Positions 33,938 through 41,094 of a stretch of DNA of 41,094 nucleotides are shown here, piece after piece. The DNA comes from Akkermansiaceae bacterium. Lineage in GTDB: Bacteria > Verrucomicrobiota > Verrucomicrobiia > Verrucomicrobiales > Akkermansiaceae. Position numbers and translations under genes: made by a program. The stretch lies in assembly GCA_022424905.1 (NCBI GenBank), contig JAKMGP010000299.1, positions 1 through 41,094 of the forward strand, written 5' to 3'. The notes beneath the pieces are model-generated. The model saw nothing but the letters and a program-made list of their open reading frames with translations. It was not told where the DNA came from and made no database searches. How positions within the stretch are numbered: the stretch's first letter is position 1; each line of letters starts with the position of its first letter.

Positions 33938-34717
33938 ATGTTTTGGCGTTATCGGAAAGTTTTACGTGATCGGGCTGCTGGGATGGTTTTTGACTGGCGT
34001 CGGGGACACGGTTCCTCGTATCGCTTTTTCATCGCTCTCTTGTTTTCAGTGGCGTTTTGGGGTGGGATCTATGGCTTTCTCCAATTAGACGACGCTGGGT
34101 TGGTAGAGCTTGAGCAAAATGAAATTGATGTCGCGGTGGTAGATTTGGATGCGGAGCAAAATCGTTGGTTGGCCGAGTTGATTGATCGCAAAACGCTTTT
34201 TCAGCAAAGATGGAATGTCAATGATTCAACCGTTATTGACGATGTTGTCGAGAAGGCGATGGCCGCTACCTTTCCTCGTGGCTACGAGCCAACTTTGCGT
34301 CAGATTTCGCTTCCTCAGCCCGAGGCGGGTTTGGCAGACCTGCCTGGGATGGGGCCGGATGCTCTTCCTAGGCCAGATGCTGTGGCCTCAGTGAGGTATG
34401 CGACCAAAAAAGAAAATTGGTGGATCGAGGTCAAGATCATCGAAGGCCCCGATGGGCTAAAGCCCTTCGATTTTCCTTTCGATTGGCCGGAGGATCCTAA
34501 GCTAATGAGCGAAGGCGAAATTTGGTCGATTGTTTTAACCGCAGACTGGCGGGGGAGCGTTGTCGCGGTTGAGAGTTGGTGGGAAAAAGCGAATGACGTC
34601 CGGACTCAACCGGTTTTGGAGAGGCTGCGCAGCGCAATGATAGAACCCGTCACTATAAAAGGATCGTTGCGAACTTGGAGGCTTGAAGCAGAAGTTGTGA
34701 ATCGACCTTCCGAATAA
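33938..34717 (+). CDS. Unrecognised bitopic membrane protein in ExbBD cassette
   Basis: A 259-residue protein with a basic N-terminal part (MFWRYRKVLRDRAAGMVFDWRR), one span at about residues 30-48 (FFIALLFSVAFWGGIYGF), and a periplasmic domain of about 210 residues. There is no TonB C-terminal domain, no Pro/Glu spacer and no signal for another known family. It occupies the position where tonB or tolA would be, directly after ExbB and ExbD, so a mechanical output partner is possible by analogy. It shares one base with the next gene (TAATG). Confidence 0.8.
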   Translation: MFWRYRKVLRDRAAGMVFDWRRGHGSSYRFFIALLFSVAFWGGIYGFLQLDDAGLVELEQNEIDVAVVDLDAEQNRWLAELIDRKTLFQQRWNVNDSTVIDDVVEKAMAATFPRGYEPTLRQISLPQPEAGLADLPGMGPDALPRPDAVASVRYATKKENWWIEVKIIEGPDGLKPFDFPFDWPEDPKLMSEGEIWSIVLTADWRGSVVAVESWWEKANDVRTQPVLERLRSAMIEPVTIKGSLRTWRLEAEVVNRPSE

Positions 34718-34956
34718 TGATTTCTTCGTTTACCGACCTTCTCGTGGTGATCGTCCTTCTGGCGTTTGTTTGGGTTTTAGTGGACTGGACTTTTTCCTTT
34801 TTTGCGGACCGGTGGAATGAGCGCAGATTACGATTATCCACAAGAGAATGTCACGTATGTGGTAAGCGTTATCCCGAGAAAAACCGGGTTAAACTTTCCA
34901 CTTGTCCCGAGTGTTCGGCCCAAAATATCAGGGGTGGACATCGAAAGCTGGGGTAA
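34717..34956 (+). CDS. Small membrane-anchored zinc-ribbon protein
   Basis: A 79-residue protein with an N-terminal span (about residues 8-29, LLVVIVLLAFVWVLVDWTFSFF) and a cytoplasmic tail with two CxxC pairs: Cys45/Cys48 and Cys63/Cys66. The spacing is that of a zinc ribbon (CHVCGKRYPEK ... CPEC). It overlaps the preceding stop by one base, so it belongs to the ExbBD cassette. Function is unknown. The next gene, fabF, begins 69 bases later. Confidence 0.8.
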   Translation: MISSFTDLLVVIVLLAFVWVLVDWTFSFFADRWNERRLRLSTRECHVCGKRYPEKNRVKLSTCPECSAQNIRGGHRKLG

Positions 34957-35025
34957 ATCCGAACACGTACAGTCCTTGCTTTTCAAAGGAACACAAGCTA
35001 ACCACACAGCCAACTTCTAGTAGCA

Positions 35026-36270
35026 ATGGAAAACCGACGCGTCGTAGTGACAGGGATCGGGGCCGTGAGCCCCTTGGGAAATGATGCCAACTCAACTTGG
35101 GAAAGCATGAAAGCCGGACGGAGTGGGATCAACCTGATTGAGTCCATGGATACAAGCGAGTATCCAGTGAAAATTGGTGGCGAGGTTCGTGACTTTGATC
35201 ACACCCAATATTTTTCGAATCCCAAGGATGCCCGCCGTATGGATCGTTATGCGCACCTTTCTATTGCGGCAGCCCAAATGGCGCTGAATGAATCAGGGCT
35301 TGCTGAGAGCGAAATCGATCGTGACCGCGTGGGTGTGATGCTTGGAAGCGGGATCGGCGGTCTAGGCACTCTCGAGAACAACCATACCGTTCTTCTCAAC
35401 CGCAATCCAAGCCGGGTTTCGCCTTTTACCATTCCGATGATGATTTCCAATATTGCGAGTGGAGTCTTCTCGATGGAGCATGGATTTGGTGGCCCGAACA
35501 TGGCTATCGTCACCGCCTGTGCAACTGCCAACCATAGCATTGGTGAAGCATGGCGTATGATCAAGTTTGGAGATGCCGAGGCTTTCATTGCTGGAGGTTC
35601 GGAAGCAGCGATCCTACCTATGGGCCTTGCTGGGTTTGGGAATATGAAGGCTCTCAGCACCCGCAATGATGACCCGTCCGCTGCTTCCCGTCCCTTCGAT
35701 ACTGGTCGTGATGGTTTTGTTATGGGGGAGGGTGCCGGAGTTGTGGTGGTTGAAGAACTGGAGCACGCAAAAAAGCGTGGTGCAACAATCCTCGCCGAAC
35801 TCACCGGGTATGGCCTCAGCGCCGATGCCTATCATTTGACCTCTCCTCACCCTGAAGGTTTGGGGGCTGCTCGTTGCATGGATATGGCTCTTAAGCATGC
35901 CAGCTTAAACCCTGAAGATGTGCAATATGTGAATGCGCACGGCACCTCGACTCCGCAGGGTGATATCTGCGAGAGTAAGGCGATCAAGAAGTCTTTCGGG
36001 AAGTGGTCCAAGGAAGGCCTTATTGTCAGTTCGACCAAGTCGATGACCGGGCACCTCCTAGGTGCTGCAGGGGGCGTTGAAATTCTTGCCTGTATCAATG
36101 CCATTCGTGATGGTGTGATTCCTCCTACAATCAACCTTGAAGATCAGGATCCCGAGTGTGATCTTGACTACTGTGCCAACACCGCGCGTGAGGTTGAAAT
36201 CAGAGCTGCTTTAAGCAACTCCTTTGGCTTTGGTGGGCATAATGCTTCCTTGCTGGTAGAGAAGTTTTAG
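35026..36270 (+). CDS. fabF: Beta-ketoacyl-ACP synthase II (FabF)
   Basis: Condensing enzyme of fatty-acid elongation, joining malonyl-ACP to acyl-ACP. The thiolase-fold catalytic triad is visible: Cys165 (in TACATANHS), His305 (in AHGTST) and His343 (in MTGHLLGAAGG). The 414 residues are the usual length. No acpP or fabG is next to it. menD starts directly at the base after its stop, which suggests that fabF and menD are on one transcript. Confidence 0.96.
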   Translation: MENRRVVVTGIGAVSPLGNDANSTWESMKAGRSGINLIESMDTSEYPVKIGGEVRDFDHTQYFSNPKDARRMDRYAHLSIAAAQMALNESGLAESEIDRDRVGVMLGSGIGGLGTLENNHTVLLNRNPSRVSPFTIPMMISNIASGVFSMEHGFGGPNMAIVTACATANHSIGEAWRMIKFGDAEAFIAGGSEAAILPMGLAGFGNMKALSTRNDDPSAASRPFDTGRDGFVMGEGAGVVVVEELEHAKKRGATILAELTGYGLSADAYHLTSPHPEGLGAARCMDMALKHASLNPEDVQYVNAHGTSTPQGDICESKAIKKSFGKWSKEGLIVSSTKSMTGHLLGAAGGVEILACINAIRDGVIPPTINLEDQDPECDLDYCANTAREVEIRAALSNSFGFGGHNASLLVEKF

Positions 36271-37788
36271 GTGGTGAAAGTGGAGCAAATGGTGGTTGGC
36301 CGACTCCTAGAGGCGGGTTGTGGTGATTTTGTGGTTTGTGGAGGGGCCCGGAACGCTGGGTTTGTTGCCTTGCTTGAGTCTGCGGAGGGTTTGCAGGTCT
36401 GGCGGCATTTTGAGGAACGAGGAGCGGCCTTTTTTGCATTGGGACGGGCCAAGGATACCGGGCGTCCTTGTGCGGTGGTGACCACCAGTGGAACCGCGGT
36501 AGCTGAGTGTTTGCCTGCGGTAGTTGAGGCCTATTATAGCGGTTTGCCATTAGTGGTGTTGTCGGCGGACCGACCGGAAAGGTTCCTGGGAAGCGGGGCT
36601 CCACAAGTGATTGAGCAAGAGGAGATTTTTGGAAACTATGCAGCTAGTAATCTTGATCAATGGAATGGTCGAAAGCCTCTTCATTTGAATGTTTCTCTCG
36701 AGGAAGAGGTGGTCGATTGTTCTGGGTGGGATGCTGAGGTGAAGGGATTTCTCCCCGAGAAAATTTCTTTTGAGGTGAAGAGTCTCCGCGATTTCCTCGG
36801 AGATGGAATCTTTAAAGGGATTATCGCAATGGTGGGAGGGTTGGAGCCGGAGGACCGAGAAGATGTTTTTTACTTTTTAAGGGATCTAGGAATTCCGGTG
36901 GTGGCTGACGTAAATAGCGGAATCCGTGAATTACTTCAGGACCTTTTAGTTTCCGAAAAGAGTTTTGTAGGGAATTTGCCTGGAAGGATTTTACGATTAG
37001 GCGAAGTTCCGGTTGGGAGATTATGGCGGGATCTTGAATCAGATTCTTCGACCGAAGTCCTTTCGATTTGCCGGAACGGTTTGCCGGGACTAGCGAGAGA
37101 ATCGAAAGTGATTCATGGGAATGTTGGCAGAGTAATTCGTGGGTTGGGTGAAGTGGATTTCATCGGAGATGTGCGTGATGATTTCCCAAGCGGGCGGCCA
37201 ATCTTTTCGAATATTGATGAGAGGTTGGAATCGTTTCCAGACAGCGAGCCGGGACTGGTGAACTTGCTTTCGGTTTATGCGACGACTGGAGAGAGCTTAT
37301 TTATTGGTAACAGTTTGCCAATTCGTGAATGGAATGAGTATGGGCAGAGGGAGACTCCTTACGCGCGGGTTTTTGCAAACCGGGGTGCCAACGGAATCGA
37401 CGGTCAACTTTCGAGTTGGCTCGGTGCTACTGCTGAGACTCCGGATTCGTGGGGGGTCTTTGGGGATTTGACGACACTCTATGATTTGGCTGCCCCGGCC
37501 ATGTTTTCTCAAGTCGAATGTCAGGGGCGTGTCATTGTCGTAATTAACAATGGAGGGGGGCAGATTTTTGAACATTTACCAAGGTTCTCACAACTCACTA
37601 AAAATCAAAAAGAGGTAATTGTTCAGCCACAAGATTTTGATCTTAAAGGTTGGGCGATCATGTGGGATATGGATTATTTAAAGATCGAGAATCGCGAGGG
37701 GTTTGATGCTTTGGAGGCCGGAGAAAAAGCCTTATTGGTGGAGCTAATCCCAAATTATAGCGAAACGGCACAATTTTATGGGGTGTGA
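36271..37788 (+). CDS. menD: SEPHCHC synthase MenD (menaquinone synthesis)
   Basis: Thiamine-diphosphate enzyme adding succinic semialdehyde (from 2-oxoglutarate) to isochorismate. The ThDP-activating Glu lies in HFEERGAAFFALG. Also seen are VTTSGTAVAECLPAVVEA, LSADRPERF, and in the C-terminal half NRGANGIDGQLSSW and VVINNGGGQIFEHLP. The 505 residues are somewhat short of the usual 550. The normally Pro-Gly-Ser-Arg-x substrate segment near the N-terminus is replaced by GGARN. It starts with GTG, immediately at the fabF stop. Confidence 0.93.
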   Translation: MVKVEQMVVGRLLEAGCGDFVVCGGARNAGFVALLESAEGLQVWRHFEERGAAFFALGRAKDTGRPCAVVTTSGTAVAECLPAVVEAYYSGLPLVVLSADRPERFLGSGAPQVIEQEEIFGNYAASNLDQWNGRKPLHLNVSLEEEVVDCSGWDAEVKGFLPEKISFEVKSLRDFLGDGIFKGIIAMVGGLEPEDREDVFYFLRDLGIPVVADVNSGIRELLQDLLVSEKSFVGNLPGRILRLGEVPVGRLWRDLESDSSTEVLSICRNGLPGLARESKVIHGNVGRVIRGLGEVDFIGDVRDDFPSGRPIFSNIDERLESFPDSEPGLVNLLSVYATTGESLFIGNSLPIREWNEYGQRETPYARVFANRGANGIDGQLSSWLGATAETPDSWGVFGDLTTLYDLAAPAMFSQVECQGRVIVVINNGGGQIFEHLPRFSQLTKNQKEVIVQPQDFDLKGWAIMWDMDYLKIENREGFDALEAGEKALLVELIPNYSETAQFYGV

Positions 37789-37833
37789 ACAGTCTTGCGT
37801 AAAGCTTCCGAGTGAGTTACGCCGACTACCGAT

Positions 37834-38598
37834 ATGAGGAAGCCGATCATTGCCGCAAACTGGAAACTTAACAAGGGACCGTCAGACACCGAAGACTTTA
37901 TTAAGAGTTTTGAGAGTAGACTTTCTGATCTCCCTAAAGGTGTGGACATCGTGATAGCTCCGCCTTTCGTTTCGCTTCCGAAGGCTACGGAGCTACTGGC
38001 TCACTCTAAAGTGCGAGTCTCTGCGCAAAATATGAGCGAAAAGGATAATGGCGCTTTCACCGGAGAAGTGAGTGCCATCATGTTAAAAGAGATTTTTGTA
38101 AACTATGTCATTCTTGGACATTCGGAGCGACGAGCTATTTATGGCGAGTCGGACGAGTTGATTAACTCCAAGATTTTAAAAGCTCACGAGGTTGAGTTGA
38201 AGCCGATCTTTTGTATTGGCGAGACTCTCCAAGAACGTGAGGATGGGAAGTTGGAAGAGATCCTTCGTAATCAACTTACCGAAGGCATGAAAAATGTGAC
38301 CGAGAAGCAGGCACTTGATACTGTGATTGCTTACGAGCCCGTTTGGGCCATTGGAACTGGAGTCACAGCTTCACCACAGCAAGCCCAAGATGCCCATGAA
38401 TTCGTTCGGTCTGTACTCACGGACCTTTATGGAATTTCAGTCTCGGAAAAAATTCGTATCCAGTATGGTGGTTCGGTGAAACCCGATAATGCAGCTGAAC
38501 TTCTTGGCCAGAAAGATATTGATGGGGCCCTCGTCGGCGGAGCTAGTCTTGAGGCGGCAAGTTTTGCGGAGCTGGTTAAGAATGGTGTGGTAGAGTAA
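37834..38598 (+). CDS. tpiA: Triosephosphate isomerase
   Basis: Interconverts dihydroxyacetone phosphate and glyceraldehyde-3-phosphate in glycolysis. All catalytic residues are present: Lys11 in AANWKLN, His96 in GHSERRAIYGES, and Glu168 in AYEPVWAIGTG. The phosphate-binding loop YGGSVKPDNAAEL and GALVGGASLE are near the C-terminus. The 254 residues are typical. It lies between menD and the menF-like gene. This is a central-metabolism gene in a quinone cluster, and no gapA or pgk is beside it. Confidence 0.97.
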   Translation: MRKPIIAANWKLNKGPSDTEDFIKSFESRLSDLPKGVDIVIAPPFVSLPKATELLAHSKVRVSAQNMSEKDNGAFTGEVSAIMLKEIFVNYVILGHSERRAIYGESDELINSKILKAHEVELKPIFCIGETLQEREDGKLEEILRNQLTEGMKNVTEKQALDTVIAYEPVWAIGTGVTASPQQAQDAHEFVRSVLTDLYGISVSEKIRIQYGGSVKPDNAAELLGQKDIDGALVGGASLEAASFAELVKNGVVE

Positions 38599-38605
38599 GC
38601 TTATT

Positions 38606-39592
38606 ATGGAGAGAGCGGTTTTTGGGACCCGGACTGGCGATATACTCGTCGGCTATGGGCCATTTACCGCCTTGGCAGAGCCACCCGCCGGAGGGATCGC
38701 CTTCTATAAGAATGATTTTTCGCTAAGTGAGAAAAAGCCATGGCTTGTTCCGGATCGGGTTGAAGTCCTAAACAAAGCGCCTGTTTCAGGAGAGTGCCGA
38801 ATTCAATGGGAGGAGCCAGATCCCGTAAGATTCGCGGAGGTTTTCCGCGAGGTTTCCGGAGCGATCGGGCAAGGAATGATCGAAAAGTCGGTCCCTGTTG
38901 TGACCGAAAAAGGAAGGGGTAATTGTTCGCCAGATACCCTTCTGGCTTCTTTGTTCCAAATACCGAAATCTCTCCGGCCATACGGCTGGATTGGAGAAGA
39001 AGAGGGTTTTTTGGGAGCAACTCCAGAGGTTCTATTTCGCTATTTTGACGGCCGGATATACACGATGGCCCTAGCTGGGACGGCGCGAAGCGAGGAGCAA
39101 AGGCTCTTTGCGGTCGATGATAAAGAAATTCGTGAACATGAGTTTGTCGCGCAAACCTTGATTGCAAAGCTCTCAGATCTTGGGATGGTGGTAAGGCGCG
39201 TCCGAGATATCCTCGATTTGGGTCGTTTGATACATTTTCAAACGCTTATCAACGTTGAGCTCTACCAGTATCAGGAGACGAAGACTTTGATCGAGCGCTT
39301 GCACCCTACGCCAGCCCTCGGTCCTTTACCTCGGACTCCGGAAACTATTGCGCAACTCAAAGACTGGCGAGAGCGATTGGATTGTCCGGCGGAATTTGGA
39401 GCACCTTTTGGATTGTTGAGGGATGGTGATTTTGAAGCCTTGGTGGCAATCCGAATGGTGGCTTGGAAGGGGAATGATTTTGCGCTGCCGAGTGGGTGCG
39501 GAGTGATTCAGGAAAGCCGTTTAGTAAATGAATGGCGGGAGCTTGCTTTGAAGCGGGATTCAGTGCGGGACTTGTTTGGTTCTTCTCAATGA
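38606..39592 (+). CDS. menF: Chorismate-binding enzyme, likely isochorismate synthase (MenF-like)
   Basis: Member of the chorismate-utilising family (MenF/TrpE/PabB). Visible blocks: FLGATPEVLFR, ALAGTARSEE, REHEFVAQTLI, LHPTPALGPLPRTPE, FGAPFGLLRDGDFEALVAIRM, and a C-terminal GCGVIQESRLVNEWRE. The neighbouring menD makes isochorismate synthase (chorismate to isochorismate) the likely role. The 328 residues are shorter than E. coli MenF because the N-terminal part is reduced. It starts 8 bases after tpiA. Its stop overlaps the next gene by four bases (ATGA). Confidence 0.85.
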   Translation: MERAVFGTRTGDILVGYGPFTALAEPPAGGIAFYKNDFSLSEKKPWLVPDRVEVLNKAPVSGECRIQWEEPDPVRFAEVFREVSGAIGQGMIEKSVPVVTEKGRGNCSPDTLLASLFQIPKSLRPYGWIGEEEGFLGATPEVLFRYFDGRIYTMALAGTARSEEQRLFAVDDKEIREHEFVAQTLIAKLSDLGMVVRRVRDILDLGRLIHFQTLINVELYQYQETKTLIERLHPTPALGPLPRTPETIAQLKDWRERLDCPAEFGAPFGLLRDGDFEALVAIRMVAWKGNDFALPSGCGVIQESRLVNEWRELALKRDSVRDLFGSSQ

Positions 39593-40065
39593 AAATCTTA
39601 GAGTTGTCACAATTAGCGGAGAAGCTTGATCAATTTTTCCATCTGGTAATTTGGGAAAGGAAGGATGGTTTCGAGGTGGTGGCGATTCTTGCTGAAGACT
39701 TTCAGGATGCCTTTCCGTTGCCAATGAAGGTACAAGCAGCAGCTGCCGAGATTGGTATGTTTCTTGATACGACAACAGCGGCAAGGCTGCAAATTGAGAA
39801 TATGCCCGATGATTTTTGGGAGGAATTCGACGAGGTTTCTTACGGGGAGTATCTCAAAGTGTCTGGGTTGGGTCAGCCTGGCAGGAAATATCTTGAGGTT
39901 TTTTGTGCAGTAAATACTGGGCAGAATTTTGATCGTTCATCGTTCAGTGATCTTGGGCTTTCTGAATCAGACCTTTTAAAAGTAGCCCGGTGGTTGCGTC
40001 AACAGTCCATCTTTGATCATCGGAGTGGCGATCTTATCATGGAGATTCTCACACAGCTTCAGTAA
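39589..40065 (+). CDS. Unknown cytoplasmic protein coupled to menF
   Basis: A 158-residue acidic protein, rich in Asp, Glu, Phe and Leu, with no signal peptide and no membrane span. I recognise no family. The frame is open back to 39532, but I chose the ATG at 39589 because it overlaps the menF stop in an ATGA, a typical coupling layout, and the upstream codons overlap menF. It follows menD-tpiA-menF and may be part of that transcript. The C-terminus (LKVARWLRQQSIFDHRSGDLIMEIL) looks helical. The function cannot be inferred beyond the link with menF. Confidence 0.75.
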   Translation: MKILELSQLAEKLDQFFHLVIWERKDGFEVVAILAEDFQDAFPLPMKVQAAAAEIGMFLDTTTAARLQIENMPDDFWEEFDEVSYGEYLKVSGLGQPGRKYLEVFCAVNTGQNFDRSSFSDLGLSESDLLKVARWLRQQSIFDHRSGDLIMEILTQLQ

Positions 40066-40133
40066 CTCATCTTCTTTTTTATTTCGAGGTAGCCTAGCCT
40101 CGATGAATTGAGGTTAAACATTTTCTACTTTAA

Positions 40134-40159
40134 GTAAGACGTGACGAGTCACGCCTTAC
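40134..40159 (+). repeat. Imperfect inverted repeat before the acetyltransferase gene
   Basis: Two 12-base arms, GTAAGACGTGAC and GTCACGCCTTAC, pair with one mismatch around a 2-base centre. They end one base before the GTG start at 40161. A smaller hairpin (CGAGG/CCTCG, 40085-40102) precedes it. It may be an operator, an intrinsic hairpin, or a dispersed palindrome. Confidence 0.6.
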
Positions 40160-40160
40160 T

Positions 40161-40661
40161 GTGTCAACTCAAGGAGTGAAGGGAATCAAAGTTTGGTATC
40201 TGGAAATTACGGAAGAGGAGCAATTCATTCCTTCCGAGGTGGTTACAAATTTAAGCTTAGAACCGACCGACGATGTGGCCATCAATACTCAGTTTTATCG
40301 GGAGGTTGGTGGGGATTGGCAATGGGTTGACCGCCTGAATTGGACAGACAATCAATGGGAGAAATGGGTGAGTCGTGAGAACCTAAGAACCTGGGTAGCT
40401 CGCCTTGGAGCTGAAGCAGCAGGTTATGTAGAGATGGAAAGTCAGGAAGGAGGGAATATAGAAATCGTTTATTTTGGACTGCTACCTCTGATGATTGGAA
40501 AGGGAATTGGAGGAGGGATGCTTTCTCTGGCGGTTCGAGAGGCTTGGGAAATTAAAGGGACTCAGAGGGTGTGGTTGCATACCTGTAGTGACGATCATCC
40601 TCATGCACTTGGGAATTATGAAAAGCGGGGATTCCGCTTGTTCAAGACCGAGGTAATATAA
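40161..40661 (+). CDS. GNAT family N-acetyltransferase
   Basis: A 166-residue protein. The acetyl-CoA loop is seen at about 108-125: FGLLPLMIGKGIGGGMLSLAV, with GKGIGG as the Q/R-x-x-G-x-G/A motif, and the C-terminal part has HPHALGNYEKRGFR, a standard GNAT end. The start is a GTG. A later GTG at 40176 is possible. The inverted repeat at 40134-40159 ends next to the start, so translation or transcription may be regulated there. The acceptor substrate is unknown, and the neighbours offer no clear clue. Confidence 0.87.
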   Translation: MSTQGVKGIKVWYLEITEEEQFIPSEVVTNLSLEPTDDVAINTQFYREVGGDWQWVDRLNWTDNQWEKWVSRENLRTWVARLGAEAAGYVEMESQEGGNIEIVYFGLLPLMIGKGIGGGMLSLAVREAWEIKGTQRVWLHTCSDDHPHALGNYEKRGFRLFKTEVI

Positions 40662-40710
40662 TGGCAGCTCTAATTTTGACCGCCTTCGGTGGAACAAAGA
40701 ATCCGAACTT

Positions 40711-40740
40711 GAAAAGCCCCACGCGTTGCGTGGGGTTCAA
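40711..40740. terminator. Hairpin terminator between convergent genes
   Basis: CCCCACGC (40717-40724) pairs with GCGTGGGG (40728-40735) around a GTT loop. Plus strand: followed by TTCAAATTTT. Minus strand: followed by CTTTTC. It lies between the acetyltransferase stop at 40661 and the stop of the thioredoxin-like gene at 40784, so it may end transcription in both directions, though neither U run is perfect. Confidence 0.68.
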
Positions 40741-40783
40741 ATTTTAAAGATGACTTTTGATTAAGTTGGTCACTCGTAGTGAT

Positions 40784-41094
40784 TTACTCACTTCCCATTT
40801 CCTCAAGGAGCTTATCTACAGCCTCGTCCATGGCCTTTCCTCGAGTATTTTTGAATCGAATTACGCCTTTGGCATCGATGATGTAAATCGTAGGCCAACC
40901 ACGGACGGCCCAAGCGGTGGCGATTGGGCCGCCGGTTCTTCCGCCGTCCCAGAATGAAGGCCAAGTAATATTGTTTTCTTCAATCGCCTTCTTGTATCTT
41001 TTGGAAGAGTCGCTGTTGACTCCAAGAATAGTGAAGGGCTTGTCTTTCAATCTTTCAACGAGCGACCGCTCGTGAGGATACATAGCGCGGCAGG
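40784..41094 (-). CDS. Thioredoxin-like (TlpA/redoxin) protein, 5' end cut by window edge
   Basis: C-terminal part of a thioredoxin-fold protein, still open at 41094. The frame continues upstream of the internal Met at 41083 as CRAM, which looks like the end of a WCxPCRAM active site, so the first Cys of the CxxC pair is probably just outside the window. The remaining 103 residues contain LGVNSDSS, the cis-proline segment GWPTIYIIDAKGVIRF, and a C-terminal helix. Such TlpA-type proteins reduce disulfides or bind partners in the periplasm. Redox role is inferred. Confidence 0.85.
   Translation of the reverse strand, partial: CRAMYPHERSLVERLKDKPFTILGVNSDSSKRYKKAIEENNITWPSFWDGGRTGGPIATAWAVRGWPTIYIIDAKGVIRFKNTRGKAMDEAVDKLLEEMGSE

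Noticed and set aside
1-41094. CRISPR arrays, tRNA, rRNA, transposases, phage genes
   Set aside because: No repeated spacer pattern, no cloverleaf-like stretch and no transposase or phage protein was seen on either strand.

Overview
The window looks like a chromosomal segment of a Verrucomicrobiota bacterium, probably Verrucomicrobiales. The reasons are a dcw cell-wall cluster with meso-DAP type MurE, paired DUF1549/DUF1553 and DUF1501 genes, DUF1080 proteins, a secreted sulfatase, a PEP-CTERM protein, and few Shine-Dalgarno sites ahead of starts. I saw no phage, transposase, CRISPR, tRNA or rRNA signal. The taxon is inferred from gene content, not from a marker comparison.

Region 1 (10-11192, + strand) is a compact division and cell-wall operon: mraZ, rsmH, an ftsL-like gene, ftsI, murE, murF, mraY, murD, a LysM membrane protein and ftsW. 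Several genes overlap by 1-4 bases. The operon stops at ftsW. murG, murC, murB, ddl, ftsQ, ftsA and ftsZ do not follow, and a convergent gene begins 10 bases later.

Region 2 (11203-24143, - strand) holds two blocks of exported degradative or respiratory-type genes. Block A (16953 down to 11203) is a DUF1549/DUF1553 protein with a cytochrome-c motif, a Tat-exported DUF1501 protein and two DUF1080 proteins. Block B (24143 down to 17263) is a tight six-gene operon: metallophosphatase, unknown secreted protein, sulfatase, a small single-span membrane protein with a 10-base homopolymer, a second DUF1549/DUF1553 protein and a second DUF1501 protein. It ends at a strong hairpin terminator. Use of sulfated or complex glycans is the likely theme, but that is inference.

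Region 3 (24144-29824, - strand) is housekeeping. It has a hairpin-rich intergenic stretch, a sigma-70 factor, a 34-residue basic ribosomal-type protein (AURKAIP1/COX24 or bS22-like) with its own terminator, hisG, serS, and an ExbB-ExbD-TonB operon.

Region 4 (30030-34956) has a PEP-CTERM surface protein, an unknown exported protein, an HNH endonuclease, and a second ExbB-ExbD cassette. This cassette lacks a recognisable TonB and instead carries an unrecognised membrane protein and a small membrane-anchored zinc-ribbon protein. It is the best candidate here for an undescribed system.

Region 5 (35026-41094) is fabF, menD, tpiA, a menF-like gene and a coupled unknown gene, then a GNAT acetyltransferase and, on the - strand, a thioredoxin-like gene cut by the window edge. 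menD and menF together point to menaquinone synthesis.
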